Below, piece after piece: positions 52,891-64,000 of a stretch of 64,000 nucleotides of DNA (positions within the stretch are counted from its first letter, which is position 1; every line of letters starts with the position of its first letter). The position numbers were made by a program, and so were the translations under genes. This DNA comes from Rhabdornis inornatus (taxonomy: Eukaryota > Chordata > Aves > Passeriformes > Rhabdornithidae): the NCBI GenBank assembly GCA_013397075.1, contig VWZS01000622.1, positions 1,783 through 65,782 on the forward strand. Reading direction: 5' to 3'. The notes under the pieces are model-generated. The model did not search any database, was not told where the DNA came from, and was given only the letters and a program-made list of their open reading frames with translations.

Positions 52891-52917
52891 TTTTTATTTT
52901 TATTTTTATTTTTATTT
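52891..52917. repeat. (TTTTTA)n microsatellite
   Basis: About 4.5 copies of a six-base unit. It is low-complexity DNA. Confidence 0.85.
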
Positions 52918-55060
52918 AGCAAACTCATTACATTTCAGGGCCCCTTCTAATTTCTGAACAGACTGATTCACAACGCTAGATATGTGACAAATGCATCAAT
53001 CCTCACACAATGCATAACATAGCCTATCTTTTGACCTGGGGATTTCCATGGCAGGGGAATCCCAGAACTGCACAGCACTGAATATACACTGCACTTTCCC
53101 AAATCTTGTTAGACAGGGAGCTGGCTGGGGTATGGCGGAGTGCCTGAACATCAGCATGCTCAGAGCAACACAAGAACTCCTGTGAGCAGCACAAAGAGAG
53201 CTGGAAGTAACACTTTCTTCCATCTGGTCAACAAGACAGGTGCACAATTGCAAATCACACACAGATTGCTGCAGCCAGGAGAACACGCAAAAGCATTCTT
53301 TAAATGTCTTGCAAATTTTATAGCACAGAACTTTGATTCCCAGTCTTGGCTGTGGTTCTGAACTGCAGAAGTCTGGGGTCCAATCCTTGTTTCAGTTTGT
53401 ATGGTGTTGGAACAAGCAGTTGGCCTTGAAAATCTTGTTTATAGAAAGCAAGGCGGGGCTTACGCAAAACTTAGGACAATTGTTTAAAATATCCCACACA
53501 ACACCTACCCAGCTTTGTGGATCTTACTGCCAGGGAATATAATCAAGTTCATTCAAAGTCCATCTCTAAAATTACTTCTATGAGTAGGAAAAACTTTAAT
53601 GGTAATGGATATCACCTAAGATGGGAACTTCAGTGTGGAAGATTAAACATCATCCTTGCCTCCAGCATCCTCAGAAACATCTTGCAGTGGTAATTAAACT
53701 GAGGTCTACTTTCATGCTAACATGAAAGGACTTCAGTCGGATCTAGCATTGCACTGTTAGTATATTTCTACTCTGTATTTCAGTTTTTAGAAGGCTAAAG
53801 GAAATTATTTTCAAGCATATGCTACTGGACAGCACAGTTGCTCCATTAAGATATATTTATACTACATATTTTCAATAATTTCCCCTAATCTCTCAAAAAG
53901 CCTATTTCTTCAAAGCAGCTGGAGTTATTCAGTATCTACCTGTAGCTGATGCCATTCAATAAATAGGCAAGTTGAAGTGAGAGACTGTTTGCAGTGATCA
54001 AATTTCTCACAGAGCAGTGGTACTCTTAACACTACTCTTGTGAAAAACTGAGTAGAAAATGAGTTTGTGCATCCAAATGAAGTGATCAGTGAGAGAAGAT
54101 CTTTAAATTACAGAGTAAAGGAAAGGAAAATTAAGTCACAAATTAAATAAAAAAACTTGGTTTAAATACAATTCTGTACCTTTAAATAAATTAGTAATAA
54201 ACAAAGAAATTTTTCTCATAATTTATTTTCCTAAATTTTCAAATGCATGTACTTATTTAGTTTATTTATGAATCCTGTTTTCATAAGGAGTTAAAATGAT
54301 ATAAATATAAATATAAATCTTATAGATACATGAGATATATGGAATACAGAACATGTACAAATAAATACAAAAATACATATAATATAGCTCTTTAGTATGT
54401 ATTAATAGAATATACATCTCATAGACATAAATAAATCACTACTTTTCACAAATATATCAAGAAACATTTCCTAATTTTAAATGAAAGGGAAATAGAGTTC
54501 AGAAAAATGATACTTCTGCTGCATTACATATTATTATATAATATAGTGTTTCCAGCAATATTACAGAATGGTGATTTTAAATTCTTTTATTCCACATTAA
54601 ACAGTTTAGGTTGAGTTTTTTTTTAAAACTAAATACCATGTAGTATTTCAGAAAGCCTCTAAAACCTCATCATCTGAACTCAGGGTTCAAAAACTATGCA
54701 AAATGTCAGGTAAAGACTTCTATAACAGTTGGCAACAGAGAAATCCTTTTTGCAGCATGAACTATAAGGACAAGAGAAGTCATATTATGTCAAGACTGGA
54801 GGAAAACATTTCCTGAAAACTTAAGTTCCCAGGAACCTCCCGAAAAGCCAAGAACAAAGCATGACTATCATTATCAGTGAAGGAGTATCTGATCTGGACA
54901 GCTAAAAGTACTAGAATCTCTAACAATTGTTTTACTTTTATTATTCTAAGACTCTTCCACTAACAAATACTCTAGCATACCTAGGATCTTTCAAAAATCA
55001 TATGAGAAGGCAGATGGCTATAAAAATTCAAAGACTGAAATCTGTTTTACCTCCAGTTAC

Positions 55061-55099
55061 AAAAAAAAAAAAAGAAAAAAAAAAGGGAAAGAAAGAAGA
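55061..55099. repeat. A-rich polypurine tract
   Basis: Thirty-nine consecutive purines, mostly A with scattered G. No CR1 or other retrotransposon body is recognisable upstream, so a retrotransposed tail is not supported. Confidence 0.8.
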
Positions 55100-55269
55100 C
55101 ATAGAAATTACCCTACAGATGTTAATAATTGTCTGGGGTGGGAGTCAGGGAATGGGAAGGCTGGCTTCTAAGTAAACAATGCAAAAAAAGACAAAGAGGT
55201 CCCTGCTGATGTACAACAATAAAAGCAGTTTTCTCAGCAGTGTCAGCTTAGCAAGCCTGAGGGTCTGTA

Positions 55270-55480
55270 TTTTAAACCCCAGTGGCCTGACGTCACTCAC
55301 CCTGATGGTGTGTGTGAAGGAAGCTATCTCTCCGCAATGACTGACCTGAAAAGTGTTTTCAAAGCCCAGTGGGCTAATGTCACTCACACCGACGGTGGAT
55401 GGTGGGATCTCTCAGGGTGGCAGCCTGGGGGAAGTGAGCTGCAACACCAGCAGCCGACCATCACTCACTCTGATGGCAGG
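55270..55480. repeat. Degenerate ~85-bp tandem repeat, about three copies
   Basis: The motif 'CCCAGTGG..TGA/AATGTCACTCAC..GA(T/C)GG' recurs with TCACTCAC starting at 55,293, 55,380 and 55,461, spaced 87 and 81 bases. Copies are diverged outside this core. On the - strand the first two give the similar peptides VSDVRPLGF and MSDISPLGF in the same frame. It is locally GC-rich. Origin unknown. Confidence 0.6.
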
Positions 55481-55585
55481 GGGTCAGCTGGGATTCTTTG
55501 GTGGCCTCCCGGGCAATAGTTAAAAAGAAGATTTTGGTTCACATGTCAATGTCTAACTTGAAAGCAGTGAGTATAAAAAGTGATT

Positions 55586-55617
55586 NNNNNNNNNNNNNNN
55601 NNNNNNNNNNNNNNNNN
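55586..55617. other. Assembly gap (32 N)
   Basis: A short gap followed by TTTTTTTAAA. It probably replaces an unresolved homopolymer. Confidence 0.95.
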
Positions 55618-58600
55618 TTTTTTTAAATTGTGTTTCACTAGTGGCAGCAGTGCAGCCAGGAAGGGGAGTTTCTCTGCAAGGATGTCTGATTGCATGTGAA
55701 GCTTACAATGGGGCTGGCTCTGCCTGGTTTTAATTTTTTTCTCCTGTATGAGCTGAGATATATTATTCCCCCATACCAAAGGGGGGGAAAAATTAAATCC
55801 AGACAGCTCCAACTGCACTTTACATTTCATATGCAATAAAACAGACTTTGAGAATACCATCAGCTTTTTCACCAACCTGCCTGCCATATCGAGAATGTAA
55901 ATAAATACTAAAATCCCAAAACATCATGTTCTTATGCTAACTCATCTTGTAATGCAGAAACTGACATTTGGGACAAGTTCTCCCATTAAATTTACCCTGA
56001 CACCTAAAGTGTTGTAAGGTTTGCAAAGGATTACATAGGAATAGTCTCTGTCCCACTGCAAATACTTAAAAAACCCTACAACTATAAGTGTAGCTGATAT
56101 TTCATCAGCAAAGTAAATTATTTGGGACAGAATGAAGCTGAAAGAGTCACTACTTAAAAAGCTATTTACAATGATAAATTTTTCAAAATAACATTCTCAA
56201 ACTAAAACTTAGTATTTCAAAAACGAAACCCTAGCCCTATGAAAGTAAATGAATGTTATTTAGTCTGTGTTAAACTGTCATGCTTAGTTGTCTGAAGGGT
56301 CAGAATCTTAGAGATATCCTGAAATCATAGCTTCTGTATATAAAATCAATGCAACCAATAAATTAAATGAAGCTGGGAATTCATGCAGCTCTAGACAATA
56401 TAATCAGCTTTCTTGTATTTTGTATCCCTTTTCCACTAGTTCTTTGCCCCATTAGACTGTTGAGATCGAGACTGATGCTATTGTTTCCTACATAGTTCCT
56501 CCCTGCCACCCAGAAGAAAACAAACTAATTCAAAGCAACAATACATTAAGGAACAGCTCAAGAGTTCTGCTGGCCACTGCTAACTGTAGTTTACTTGAGA
56601 CTATGAAATTATTTCTACCAGAACTGATTTGTTTGGGCATGAAGTAAGACTGTGCAACCTCAGTCTAGCAGGAAAAATGTAAAAGGTTAAGTTTTGCTCT
56701 CCAATTTTCACAATGTGCACTGCTCACATATGTGACGAGAAAATATGACTCTAGCTCTGCACAGTTAAGCTAATAAGCTTTCTCAGAGAGTGAGACAATA
56801 GGAACTGTGAGCATACTGTACAGCACAACAAGTGCTGGCACATGAACTGTTTCAGTCTTGAGGGACAGTGTTTCACAGTATATCAGTGACAGAAGATCAG
56901 CTTGCAGCCAGAATTATGAATGAAAAGTTTAAGCCTTCATGAAAGTATTGACTTGAAATCATAGTTCTGCAGTCACCCCAAAATTTGATGCACCGAACTC
57001 TTTTGAGGAATGCGGTATTTAATTCTCCATTTTCTAAGACTGCTATGCACAAAAATTCATTCGTTTAACCTAAGACATAATGATTAAAAAAGGTGTTGTA
57101 TTATATGTGTGAATACATTTACACAAATTTAAGCCAATCAGATAAAATAGTAAACATTCAACCTGTGTAGGAGTATATTACAGGTCTACTTATAAACCTG
57201 GGCAAGTAGTGGGAGACAGAAAAATTCATCTCTCCCTTTCTCAGGCACCAGACTACAAGGGACTGTTGGTGAATATTAATTTCATGGTAAACTGTGTGCT
57301 TGGAATTGCCACAAATGCTGTCTCTGGAGAGCTATGGTTATTTGTCTTGAAATGGTCTCTCATCATTTTGTGACTATTATACAAAAATACTTCATCAACA
57401 AATGCTATGGTTACATTTAAATTAGTAAATAAACAGTCTAAGGATCCTTTTGTATCCCTGATGCAGCTCAGCTTACATGGCACAGCTCACATCCGTGGAG
57501 CTAAACTCTTTCTCCTCTTCTCCCCTACTCAAAAAAAAACAACCCAAAACCCAGAAAGGCCTCATCCACACGGCTTGTTAGGAACAGTCCCAGGCCCATG
57601 CTCATTCCCAGACTGTGCTCAGACATTGTTTGGGATGGTGCTAATTAGTCAGGGTCAAAACGGTTCCCGGGGCTGTGCAAGCAATTAGCAGCACGTTCAC
57701 TTGCACACATGCTCAAACCCATCAGTAGTGATCTAACACAAGACCATCCTGTCCCTGCAGCTGCAAAAGGAAGCTCCTGAATTTGGCACTCTCCTTTGGC
57801 AGATTCAGTTAATAAGGTGGCAACTTCAAATCCCAGCTGCCATGTGCCACTTCTGTCCTCTTCCCACCCAAAAGAGAGGCAGTATGGAGGGCTGGAGTTT
57901 GAAGAACTGGGTCACATGAAACACAGGAGCCTTCACATGCTGCCCAGACCACTGGCTTCCTCTCTGGTAGGGAGAGAAGACACAAAGCTGGGTCTGCCCA
58001 AAAGATCTTCAGCTGAGCTACAATAATCTGTCGGCTAACAGACTCACACAATTTACCTCAGTTTACAATGGAGCCCTCAAAGGCAACTGGCTTTCACCAA
58101 ACCACCGGTGCCTTTGAACAGCTGTAAAATCTTCCCCTGCTTACATAAATGACAGAACACTCCTCCTAGCTGAAGTACCACAAATGAAAAAAGTTTGGAT
58201 TCAATGAAGCAAATCTGAGTTGGTGTGAATGCTGTCATCACTCATGCACTGGACAAAGACTTTGAAAGAGAGAAAAACTAACAAATTTTGTGAGATGAAG
58301 ATATTCTTGCTATGTCTTTTCTGTAGGTGACTGAAGCTTTGACGTGAGAGATATGCTTTATTAGGCTGGTAAGTACTACAGCTGTGAAAAAAAAAAAAAA
58401 ACAAAAATCGTGGGAAAGAGTTTTTCAAGTCTTTCCCTCAAACTTGCTGGACAAAAACTGCTTAGTTCAAAAGTTTGGGTTATTTTCTCACCTACATTTA
58501 ACAAAAGACACCACTACCCTAAATAAACCATTCCAATTCATCACTGCTACAAAATGACTCCTGTTATCTGTCTTACAACATCTGACTTTCAACATACTCA

Positions 58601-59951
58601 CTAACAATTGAAAAATTAATTTTATATACTCACATCTGTAAAGCCATCAAATTTATAAATTGCTGTTGTTACTGTGTCTCTCTATTATGCTGCCTAGACA
58701 GGTTTTTCACTTTTCTCCTTTTTCTGCAGCATTGTTTCTGTTTTGAAAGGGAAAAACAGGATACATTTTAATTTCCCCACAAATCAGAAATATTATACGG
58801 GAAGAAAGACTAGAAAATTACATATTTTACAGTGGCAAGTTTGGATAGGATGACTTGCAACTGCCTAATACAAGGACCATGAAATAACGGCTCTAGATCT
58901 GACATTTCATTAGGACTATGTAATATACGGCTGTTGCTTTGAAAATTAATGTTCTATTGATTTGGTACTGCAGAATACATTTCCTGAAAGTTCGTTTAGC
59001 TTTTCATTAGAACTATTTTTCAGTCTTCCCTCATTTAGAGCAAGAAAATGCTGAATTTACTCACTTGTGCAGAATTTTTGCATCTGACCCTGTCAAACTC
59101 TGCTGTCAGAATCAAGCACAAGGTTTCCTTCTCCTTGAGCAAAGCAGAAACAGTTAGTCAAAACCAACATTCCCTCCTGTAGGAATTCAATAGCTGTTTA
59201 AAAAAAAAATCTAAATATTTTCTCTCTTTTTGAGTAAAATTAAAGCTGAAATTTCAATTAAGCTTTTTTTTTCCCAAAATGTCATCAGATTTTTAATATA
59301 AAAATAATTAGAGTAATTTCAAGAATACCATCTATTTTCAACATCAGAACCAAAAACTTTTCCGTTCTTCACAATGTTGCAGATCCTACTGTAACACTGC
59401 TTTTGCACCATGTGTTTTTGGAAACGATGTCATTTGAGCTTTTGGCACTCAACAGAATCATACTTGACTTCTGATTTATAGCAATCTGTCTTCTTTAACC
59501 GTGCACACAGCACCCAAATTATTGTAGGGCGTGAATGCTGTTATTTACTTCTGATTTACAGTTAATGTATTATAAATACGACTCCAAGAGACTAGGGGGT
59601 CATGTCAGTCTTCCTTGCTTGAATATAGGAGGTAAGGCTGGAACTGGTTTAAAAATAGAACAGAACTCCTGAAAGTGCCACAGTATGTTAGAGGCTTCCT
59701 TATCCCAGTAAACTAAGAATGTGAATCCATTTCAGACAGCGAAACTAAGAAGTATGCTAAAAACAGGTGAAGATGTACCAATACTTTCACGTCTTTGTAC
59801 AGAGTGCACCATTTTGTCTGTGAAACATAAAGGGAAAGAATGGGGCCAAAAATACCTGTCCCCACAGCTTCTGTGCCCAGGAAGGAGTATCCAGATGCAG
59901 GGGGACCAGCCAGACAGACACCTGCCCTCCCTGGGGCTTGTCCCTGCCATC

Positions 59952-60215
59952 GAGAGTCACGGAGTCAGCAAGTGTTAAGGGTTGAATCAGATCTTAAAGA
60001 TCATCTAGTTCCAATCTCCCTGCCACGGGGCAGGGACACATCCCTAGTTCCATAGTCCAGGTTTCTCAAGGCTTTCTCCAACCTGGCCTTGAATACTGCA
60101 GGGATTGGGGAATCCACAACCTCCCCGTTTCAGTGTCTCACCACTCGCACAGAAAAGAATTTTTTTCTAATAGCTAACCTAAATTTCCCCTCTTTCAGTT
60201 TGTGCCCATAAGGAA
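59952..60215 (-). mobile_element. CR1 LINE 3' fragment, antisense, upstream of NDUFS4
   Basis: Diagnostic antisense CR1 phrases occur in order: GATCATCTAGTTCCAA, GGGCAGGGACAC, CAACCTGGCCTTGAATAC, CAGTGTCTCACCAC, then TCTTTCAGTTTGTGCCCAT. The fragment is about 265 bases and stops roughly 340 bases before the NDUFS4 start codon. It retains no coding frame. Confidence 0.93.
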
Positions 60216-60551
60216 GATGGTGTCACAACCAACGCTGCCAGAAAATGTTTCTGGGCCAAACGTGTAGCTGGGGTAAAGGAGCGTCTGCACCCTAAACACG
60301 TGAATGCCTCCTCCACGGAGCTACCCACATCAGCTCTGCCTTCTCTCCATGCTAGCAGCGCCTCTCGTTGCTTCCTCCGCCGAGCCCTGTCCCCTTCACT
60401 CCCTGTCCCTGTCCCGGCCCTACCCCTATCCCAGTCCCCTTCCTCACCCGCCCTTTCCGCCGCCTCTTTCCGCCCTCGCCTTCGCGTTTCCTGTCCGGGC
60501 GGAGGAGGTTTGGCCTCGCGGGGCCGCCGTCTTCCAGTGGCTGCGCTGAAC

Positions 60552-60562
60552 ATCATGGCGGC
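60552..60562 (+). promoter_or_regulatory. NDUFS4: YY1-like motif overlapping the NDUFS4 start codon
   Basis: ATCATGGCGGC matches the core ATGGCGGC of YY1 sites, which often sit just downstream of TATA-less starts and include the initiator ATG. Binding is inferred. Confidence 0.45.
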
Positions 60563-60640
60563 GTCTCTCTCAATGTCAGCGGCGCTGAGGTGCCTTGTCG
60601 CCAGGAGCGGTGCGGCCGCGGTCCGCCCGTCGCCGCCCAG
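60555..60640 (+). CDS. NDUFS4: NADH dehydrogenase (ubiquinone) Fe-S protein 4, exon 1 (partial)
   Basis: NDUFS4 is the 18-kDa accessory subunit of mitochondrial complex I, needed to stabilise the NADH-oxidising module in the matrix arm. Only exon 1 is in the window: 28 codons plus two bases, then donor AG|GTAACG. The peptide starts MAASLSMSAALRC and has several Arg and many Ala/Ser but no Asp or Glu, as expected for a cleaved mitochondrial presequence. The MAA-SMS start resembles the human protein, and the exon ends in the same codon phase as human exon 1 (98 nt, also two bases into a codon). The ATG context is strong (A at -3, G at +4). An in-frame upstream ATG at 60,300 with no stop between is judged promoter sequence. 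Position next to FST on the same strand, as in human 5q11.2, supports the call. Confidence 0.87.
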
Positions 60641-63600
60641 GTAACGGCACCGCGGGCTCTCCGCCGGCCGCCCTGGGGCACCGCCGCATCCCAGCGCCTG
60701 CGGGGGCCCGAGGAGGCCGTCCAGGACCTGGGCCTGCGCCGCGGCCGCCCCGGGAGCTGGGCCGGGGGGCCGCGTAGGGCCTCGATGCGGGTGGTGGGGG
60801 GGCAGAAATGGCAGCAGGCGCCGGGCCGAGGCTTTCTGCGTGTCAGTGCATGCGTTCCCTTGCCCGTCCTCGTCTGTCCGTGCGTGTCCTTGCCTCTTCC
60901 TGTCTGTCGGTGTGTGTCCTTGCCCGTCCTTGCTGTCTGCCTCGCGGTGGCCGCCTGCCCGATATCCTTGCCGTGCCTGGAGGTCCAGTTCTGGTCGTCA
61001 TGGCCTCGCTGCCGGGGAGAGTTACCTCGCCAGCAGTCTTCCCAGAGATTTGCACCCCGCTACATTCTTTTGTACCGTGTTGCCTTTCCTCTCCATCCCT
61101 TCTGCGAAACGGGTTGCTTTTTTCATAGGATGAATATCTGCTTTTTCGCCGATTTCCTAGAAATATTGGAAAAAGCTTTGTGATCTTAGGTGCAACTTTG
61201 TTATTTGTTTCTTTAATGCAGAGACCTGTGTTATAAGTCCAGTACATGACTCAAGCGCGATGCATGCGTTTACTTGTGTGCATCTCACAGGCCCAAGGCT
61301 TATGTAAGACCTCACTCTAGTCAGGAGGAATAATGTAGCTCAGTGCCTTTAGTTGTGGTTTGGAGGGTTTGCATTTTGTGCTCCTTAAGTCTTTACATAT
61401 TAACAGATACAGGTTAGTTCTAGTAATTTCTTTTAAAACTGTGGAGGTTTTTAAATGTATGTGTATATAAATATGTATGTTTGCATGTAGAAACATGCAG
61501 AGGAAGAACTATAGCTCTACTATTTTTTCACATTTTTATCCTCTGATTGTCCCATTGGCTACTGCTGCCTCCTCCCTCCTAAAATGGCATCTGTTTTATG
61601 GTGTTGAAGGTTAATTGTTAGTCTCCTAAAAATGCTTTGAAATCTGTGAGTTTGAATTTAGGAGTTTCTACACTAATGCAGAAACTTACTGTTCATGTTC
61701 AGCTGCTTCTTTCTGCCCTTCTCCTACTCCTCTGTGGTGTTGACAGAACTGTTGCCTGTCCCATGTAGCAAATTGGGTCAGTCAGGTGATTCAGGCTAAA
61801 AATAATTTTGTTTGTTTGTTTTAAAGTCTTACTATTCTACATTTCAAGTAGTTATTTCAGAAGAAATAGTAGGATGTAGCAGGGCTGGGTATGACAAGCA
61901 TGGAAATGTGAGGTAGGTCCACTGCAGTTGGTATTTCTTCTTTGAAACAGTGCATTTTCCTTGCTTGCCACGGAGTGTGAGGAAAAATTAGTGTCCCTTA
62001 GCATTTTCAGTAAGAGGGATGTTGAGGACATTTGCCTGAGTGGGACTGAAACTTACACTTCACATTCTGTACAACAGTGACGTGATCATAGGTTTCTTGG
62101 AGAAGAGGGAGAGAATTATGAGTTTTTCTTAAAGTTTTGCACACTCCTTTGTAATCACTGCTTGTTGTTAGAATGAAAATAAAATTTTCTATGAAATAAG
62201 GAAAAGGCACTTCAGAATAAGATAGTTTTGGCAGTGTGAGGGACTGCTTAAGACTCATTTATTGCGTAAGTTTTGCAAAGTAATTATTTCCTGGTTAGGT
62301 GGGCACTGAAACATAAATCTTTTCTCGATTACTCTTTTATATAAAAATATCTGTATATGAAAAATATTCATATGAGATTTTATTCTTAACCAGCCTCTGT
62401 AGTCTTTCTACTTGGGAGTGAGAATCAACATACATAATTACTGAGAAGGATTCTGTGTTTTGAATTCAAGATGTCTTCCTGAGGCTCTTAGTGAGGTGAT
62501 GCATTTTCTCCTGTCTGCTTTAGATGTATCTGTTACTTTTTTACTTTGTATTGCTGCTTGTATGCAACTGTTTGTTTTCCTTTGTTACATAGCATATAAT
62601 TTTTTCTTACAGAGTGTGTAATATTTTGTATTTCATCGGAAACCTAGATAAATTTCATTATGCAGCTAGATGCCTCGAAGTTTGACAGTGTGCAAGTCCC
62701 ATTTTTAGCTTTAATGTCTCACATCTCCTGACCTCACGGAACTGAAACTTTTACCAAAGACTACTTAAGGTTGTTTTCCAGTTGCAGTGATCAGCAGCTA
62801 TCCAAAAGACTACTTCTTTGAGAGGCCGATAGTTTGCTGCATATTTTGCAATTGGATATATAAATCCTGCAATACTAGTTTTCTTTCAGAAAAGTATTTT
62901 AACAAATACAATTTGGTACAAGTAGTCTCTTTATTTTGAAGTATATTTGAAATATTTGTCTGTCCAATTTATTAGTGGAGTAATCTCTGTCATTGTCAAA
63001 CTGTAGAAAGAATGTGTTATACCAGTATGCTAGATCTGTGTCTTTAGGTGAATACAGGTGTTACAATTATTAATAATAAAAATTCTTGGTGTTCTTTGGA
63101 GATGACCGAAGAAGATTCTGGAACTGTCAACTGTGAGGGCATTTGAATGACTCTTATATCACTACAGGACTATGCTTTTGTTTACTTAGATTCAGAATAA
63201 AGTTTGGTTGTTTGGTAAAATTTAAGGCAAGTTTCATGTTACTTGCCTAAATTAGATTAGGAGAGTAACATAGCTTATTGTTTAGACACTAGGATTAAAT
63301 TTTAAGCATTCAAGATGTAGTTTTATTTGCAGTGCATTTTTATGCAGATTTTTGTGTTTGAAAGTTCTTACAGTGCTCCTGTTTTCAGAACTTCAATTAA
63401 ATAATAATATGATCACTTTCCAAGACTTAAAAGAGAGATCCTGTTCTGAGTTCTGTTAGTGATATTTGATTCTTAGAAATCTTACATCATCTAGCACAAA
63501 TAGTGCTTTTATCAGGACGTATTTAGGCACTTTAGCATACACATGCCCAAGCTGCCCGATGATTCTAAGCTGGTTATTTCCACAATATGGGCGTAAATGT

Positions 63601-64000
63601 TCAGTCTGAAATTAAGAGAACATGCAGCAACATTCCTTATATCTTTATGAAATCCTGAGTGCTTGTTTTAAATTATTTAAGCAGTGGTTATTGAGTCCCT
63701 CATTATTTGATCTGGTGGTGAGCCTAATAGATATCAGAAGATACTTGAGCTGATTCAGAAAATAAAAATGTATCCTTTGCTTAAATCATATTTGTATGCT
63801 TTCATGCTTCAAAAGTAAGATCTGTGAAGTTTTCAGGAGTCTTGAAATTATGTTGAACATGCTCTCCCTAGCTTGAACTAAAAGATTACAGTGTTTCCTT
63901 CCATTAAAAATATGGACAGTTGAAGCTGGGAAAAGAACACTTCAAACAAATTCCTGCTGAACTGGGAATCAGATATTTGTTTCAAAACCACTTCAGAGTG
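60641..64000 (+). other. NDUFS4: NDUFS4 intron 1 (partial)
   Basis: Starts GTAACG and runs past the window end. No sequence resembling NDUFS4 exon 2 was found. The first 350 bases are GC-rich and include a 30-bp tandem repeat; the rest is AT-rich and otherwise featureless. A 271-codon open frame starting at 60,368 is GC-rich read-through in another frame. Confidence 0.75.
60858..60947. repeat. 30-bp tandem repeat, three copies
   Basis: Units beginning CCTTGCC at 60,858, 60,888 and 60,918 share the pattern CCTTGCC(C/T)…CCT…CTGTC(C/G)GTG(C/T)GTGT; the third is more diverged. This short minisatellite lies in the CpG-rich start of NDUFS4 intron 1. Confidence 0.75.

Larger units (their letters stand above)
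35031..59950. other. Intergenic region between FST and NDUFS4
   Basis: About 25 kb of AT-rich DNA in which no gene is supportable. Open frames are short, overlap on both strands and lack known domains. It holds small tandem repeats, A- and T-rich tracts, one long imperfect inverted repeat, a degenerate ~85-bp repeat and a 32-base gap, each listed separately. No further CR1 copy was recognised before 59,952. Confidence 0.6.
60290..60990 (+). promoter_or_regulatory. NDUFS4: NDUFS4 CpG-island promoter
   Basis: A GC- and CpG-rich block that starts just after the CR1 fragment and covers exon 1 and the start of intron 1. Upstream of the ATG it is C/T-rich, with CTTTCCGCC twice (about 60,453-60,474) and TTTCCTGTCCGGGCGG, which resemble E2F/ETS- and Sp1-type sites. 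There is no TATA box, as is usual for housekeeping mitochondrial genes. The transcription start cannot be placed exactly. Confidence 0.75.

Noticed and set aside
55061..55099. Poly(A) tail of a processed pseudogene
   Set aside because: No gene-like sequence precedes it, and the tract is a mixed polypurine run rather than a clean tail.
60368..61183. 271-codon + strand frame over NDUFS4 exon 1 and intron 1
   Set aside because: It is out of frame with NDUFS4, crosses the exon 1 donor and gets its Cys/Pro/Val repeats from the 30-bp tandem repeat.
1..64000. CRISPR arrays, prokaryotic operons, tRNA or rRNA genes
   Set aside because: No regularly spaced repeats, ribosomal or tRNA-like sequences were seen, and intron-containing vertebrate genes make a bacterial source impossible.

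Overview
The window looks like draft-assembly avian genomic DNA. It is AT-rich (roughly 60-65% by eye), with two GC-rich promoter islands. The only recognisable recent interspersed repeats are two CR1 LINE fragments, whose antisense text is typical of birds. The single complete gene is follistatin (FST), and its exons read almost exactly like the chicken protein as I remember it. I cannot name the species. No prokaryotic, viral, tRNA, rRNA or CRISPR features were seen.

Layout. Positions 1-25,790 are intergenic DNA upstream of FST with no supportable gene: microsatellites, short tandem duplications, small hairpins and two stretches that may be very old LINE tails. Positions 25,790-27,340 are a CpG island broken by an 829-base gap. 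FST lies on the + strand with six coding exons (27,517-33,080) and a 3' UTR of about 1 kb. All junctions are GT-AG, and every intron interrupts its codon after the first base. The exons join into a 343-residue precursor: signal peptide, N-terminal domain, three follistatin domains and an acidic tail. An internal acceptor in the last intron gives an immediate TGA, which predicts the short 288-residue mature form besides the 315-residue form. The 3' UTR carries a cluster of AU-rich elements. A 0.7-kb CR1 copy with a perfect 20-bp inverted repeat follows.

Positions 35,030-59,950 are a second intergenic stretch with minor repeats, including a degenerate ~85-bp repeat beside a 32-base gap. A CR1 fragment and a CpG island precede the first coding exon of NDUFS4 at 60,555-60,640 on the + strand. 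The remaining 3.4 kb is its first intron; later exons lie beyond the window.

The two genes are not functionally linked. FST encodes a secreted antagonist of activin, myostatin and related TGF-beta ligands. NDUFS4 encodes a nuclear-encoded mitochondrial complex I subunit. Their same-strand order matches the human 5q11.2 neighbourhood. I found no new multi-gene system. The most useful observations are FST isoform and mRNA-stability signals, a possible competing acceptor before exon 5, and the inverted-repeat scar in the downstream CR1.
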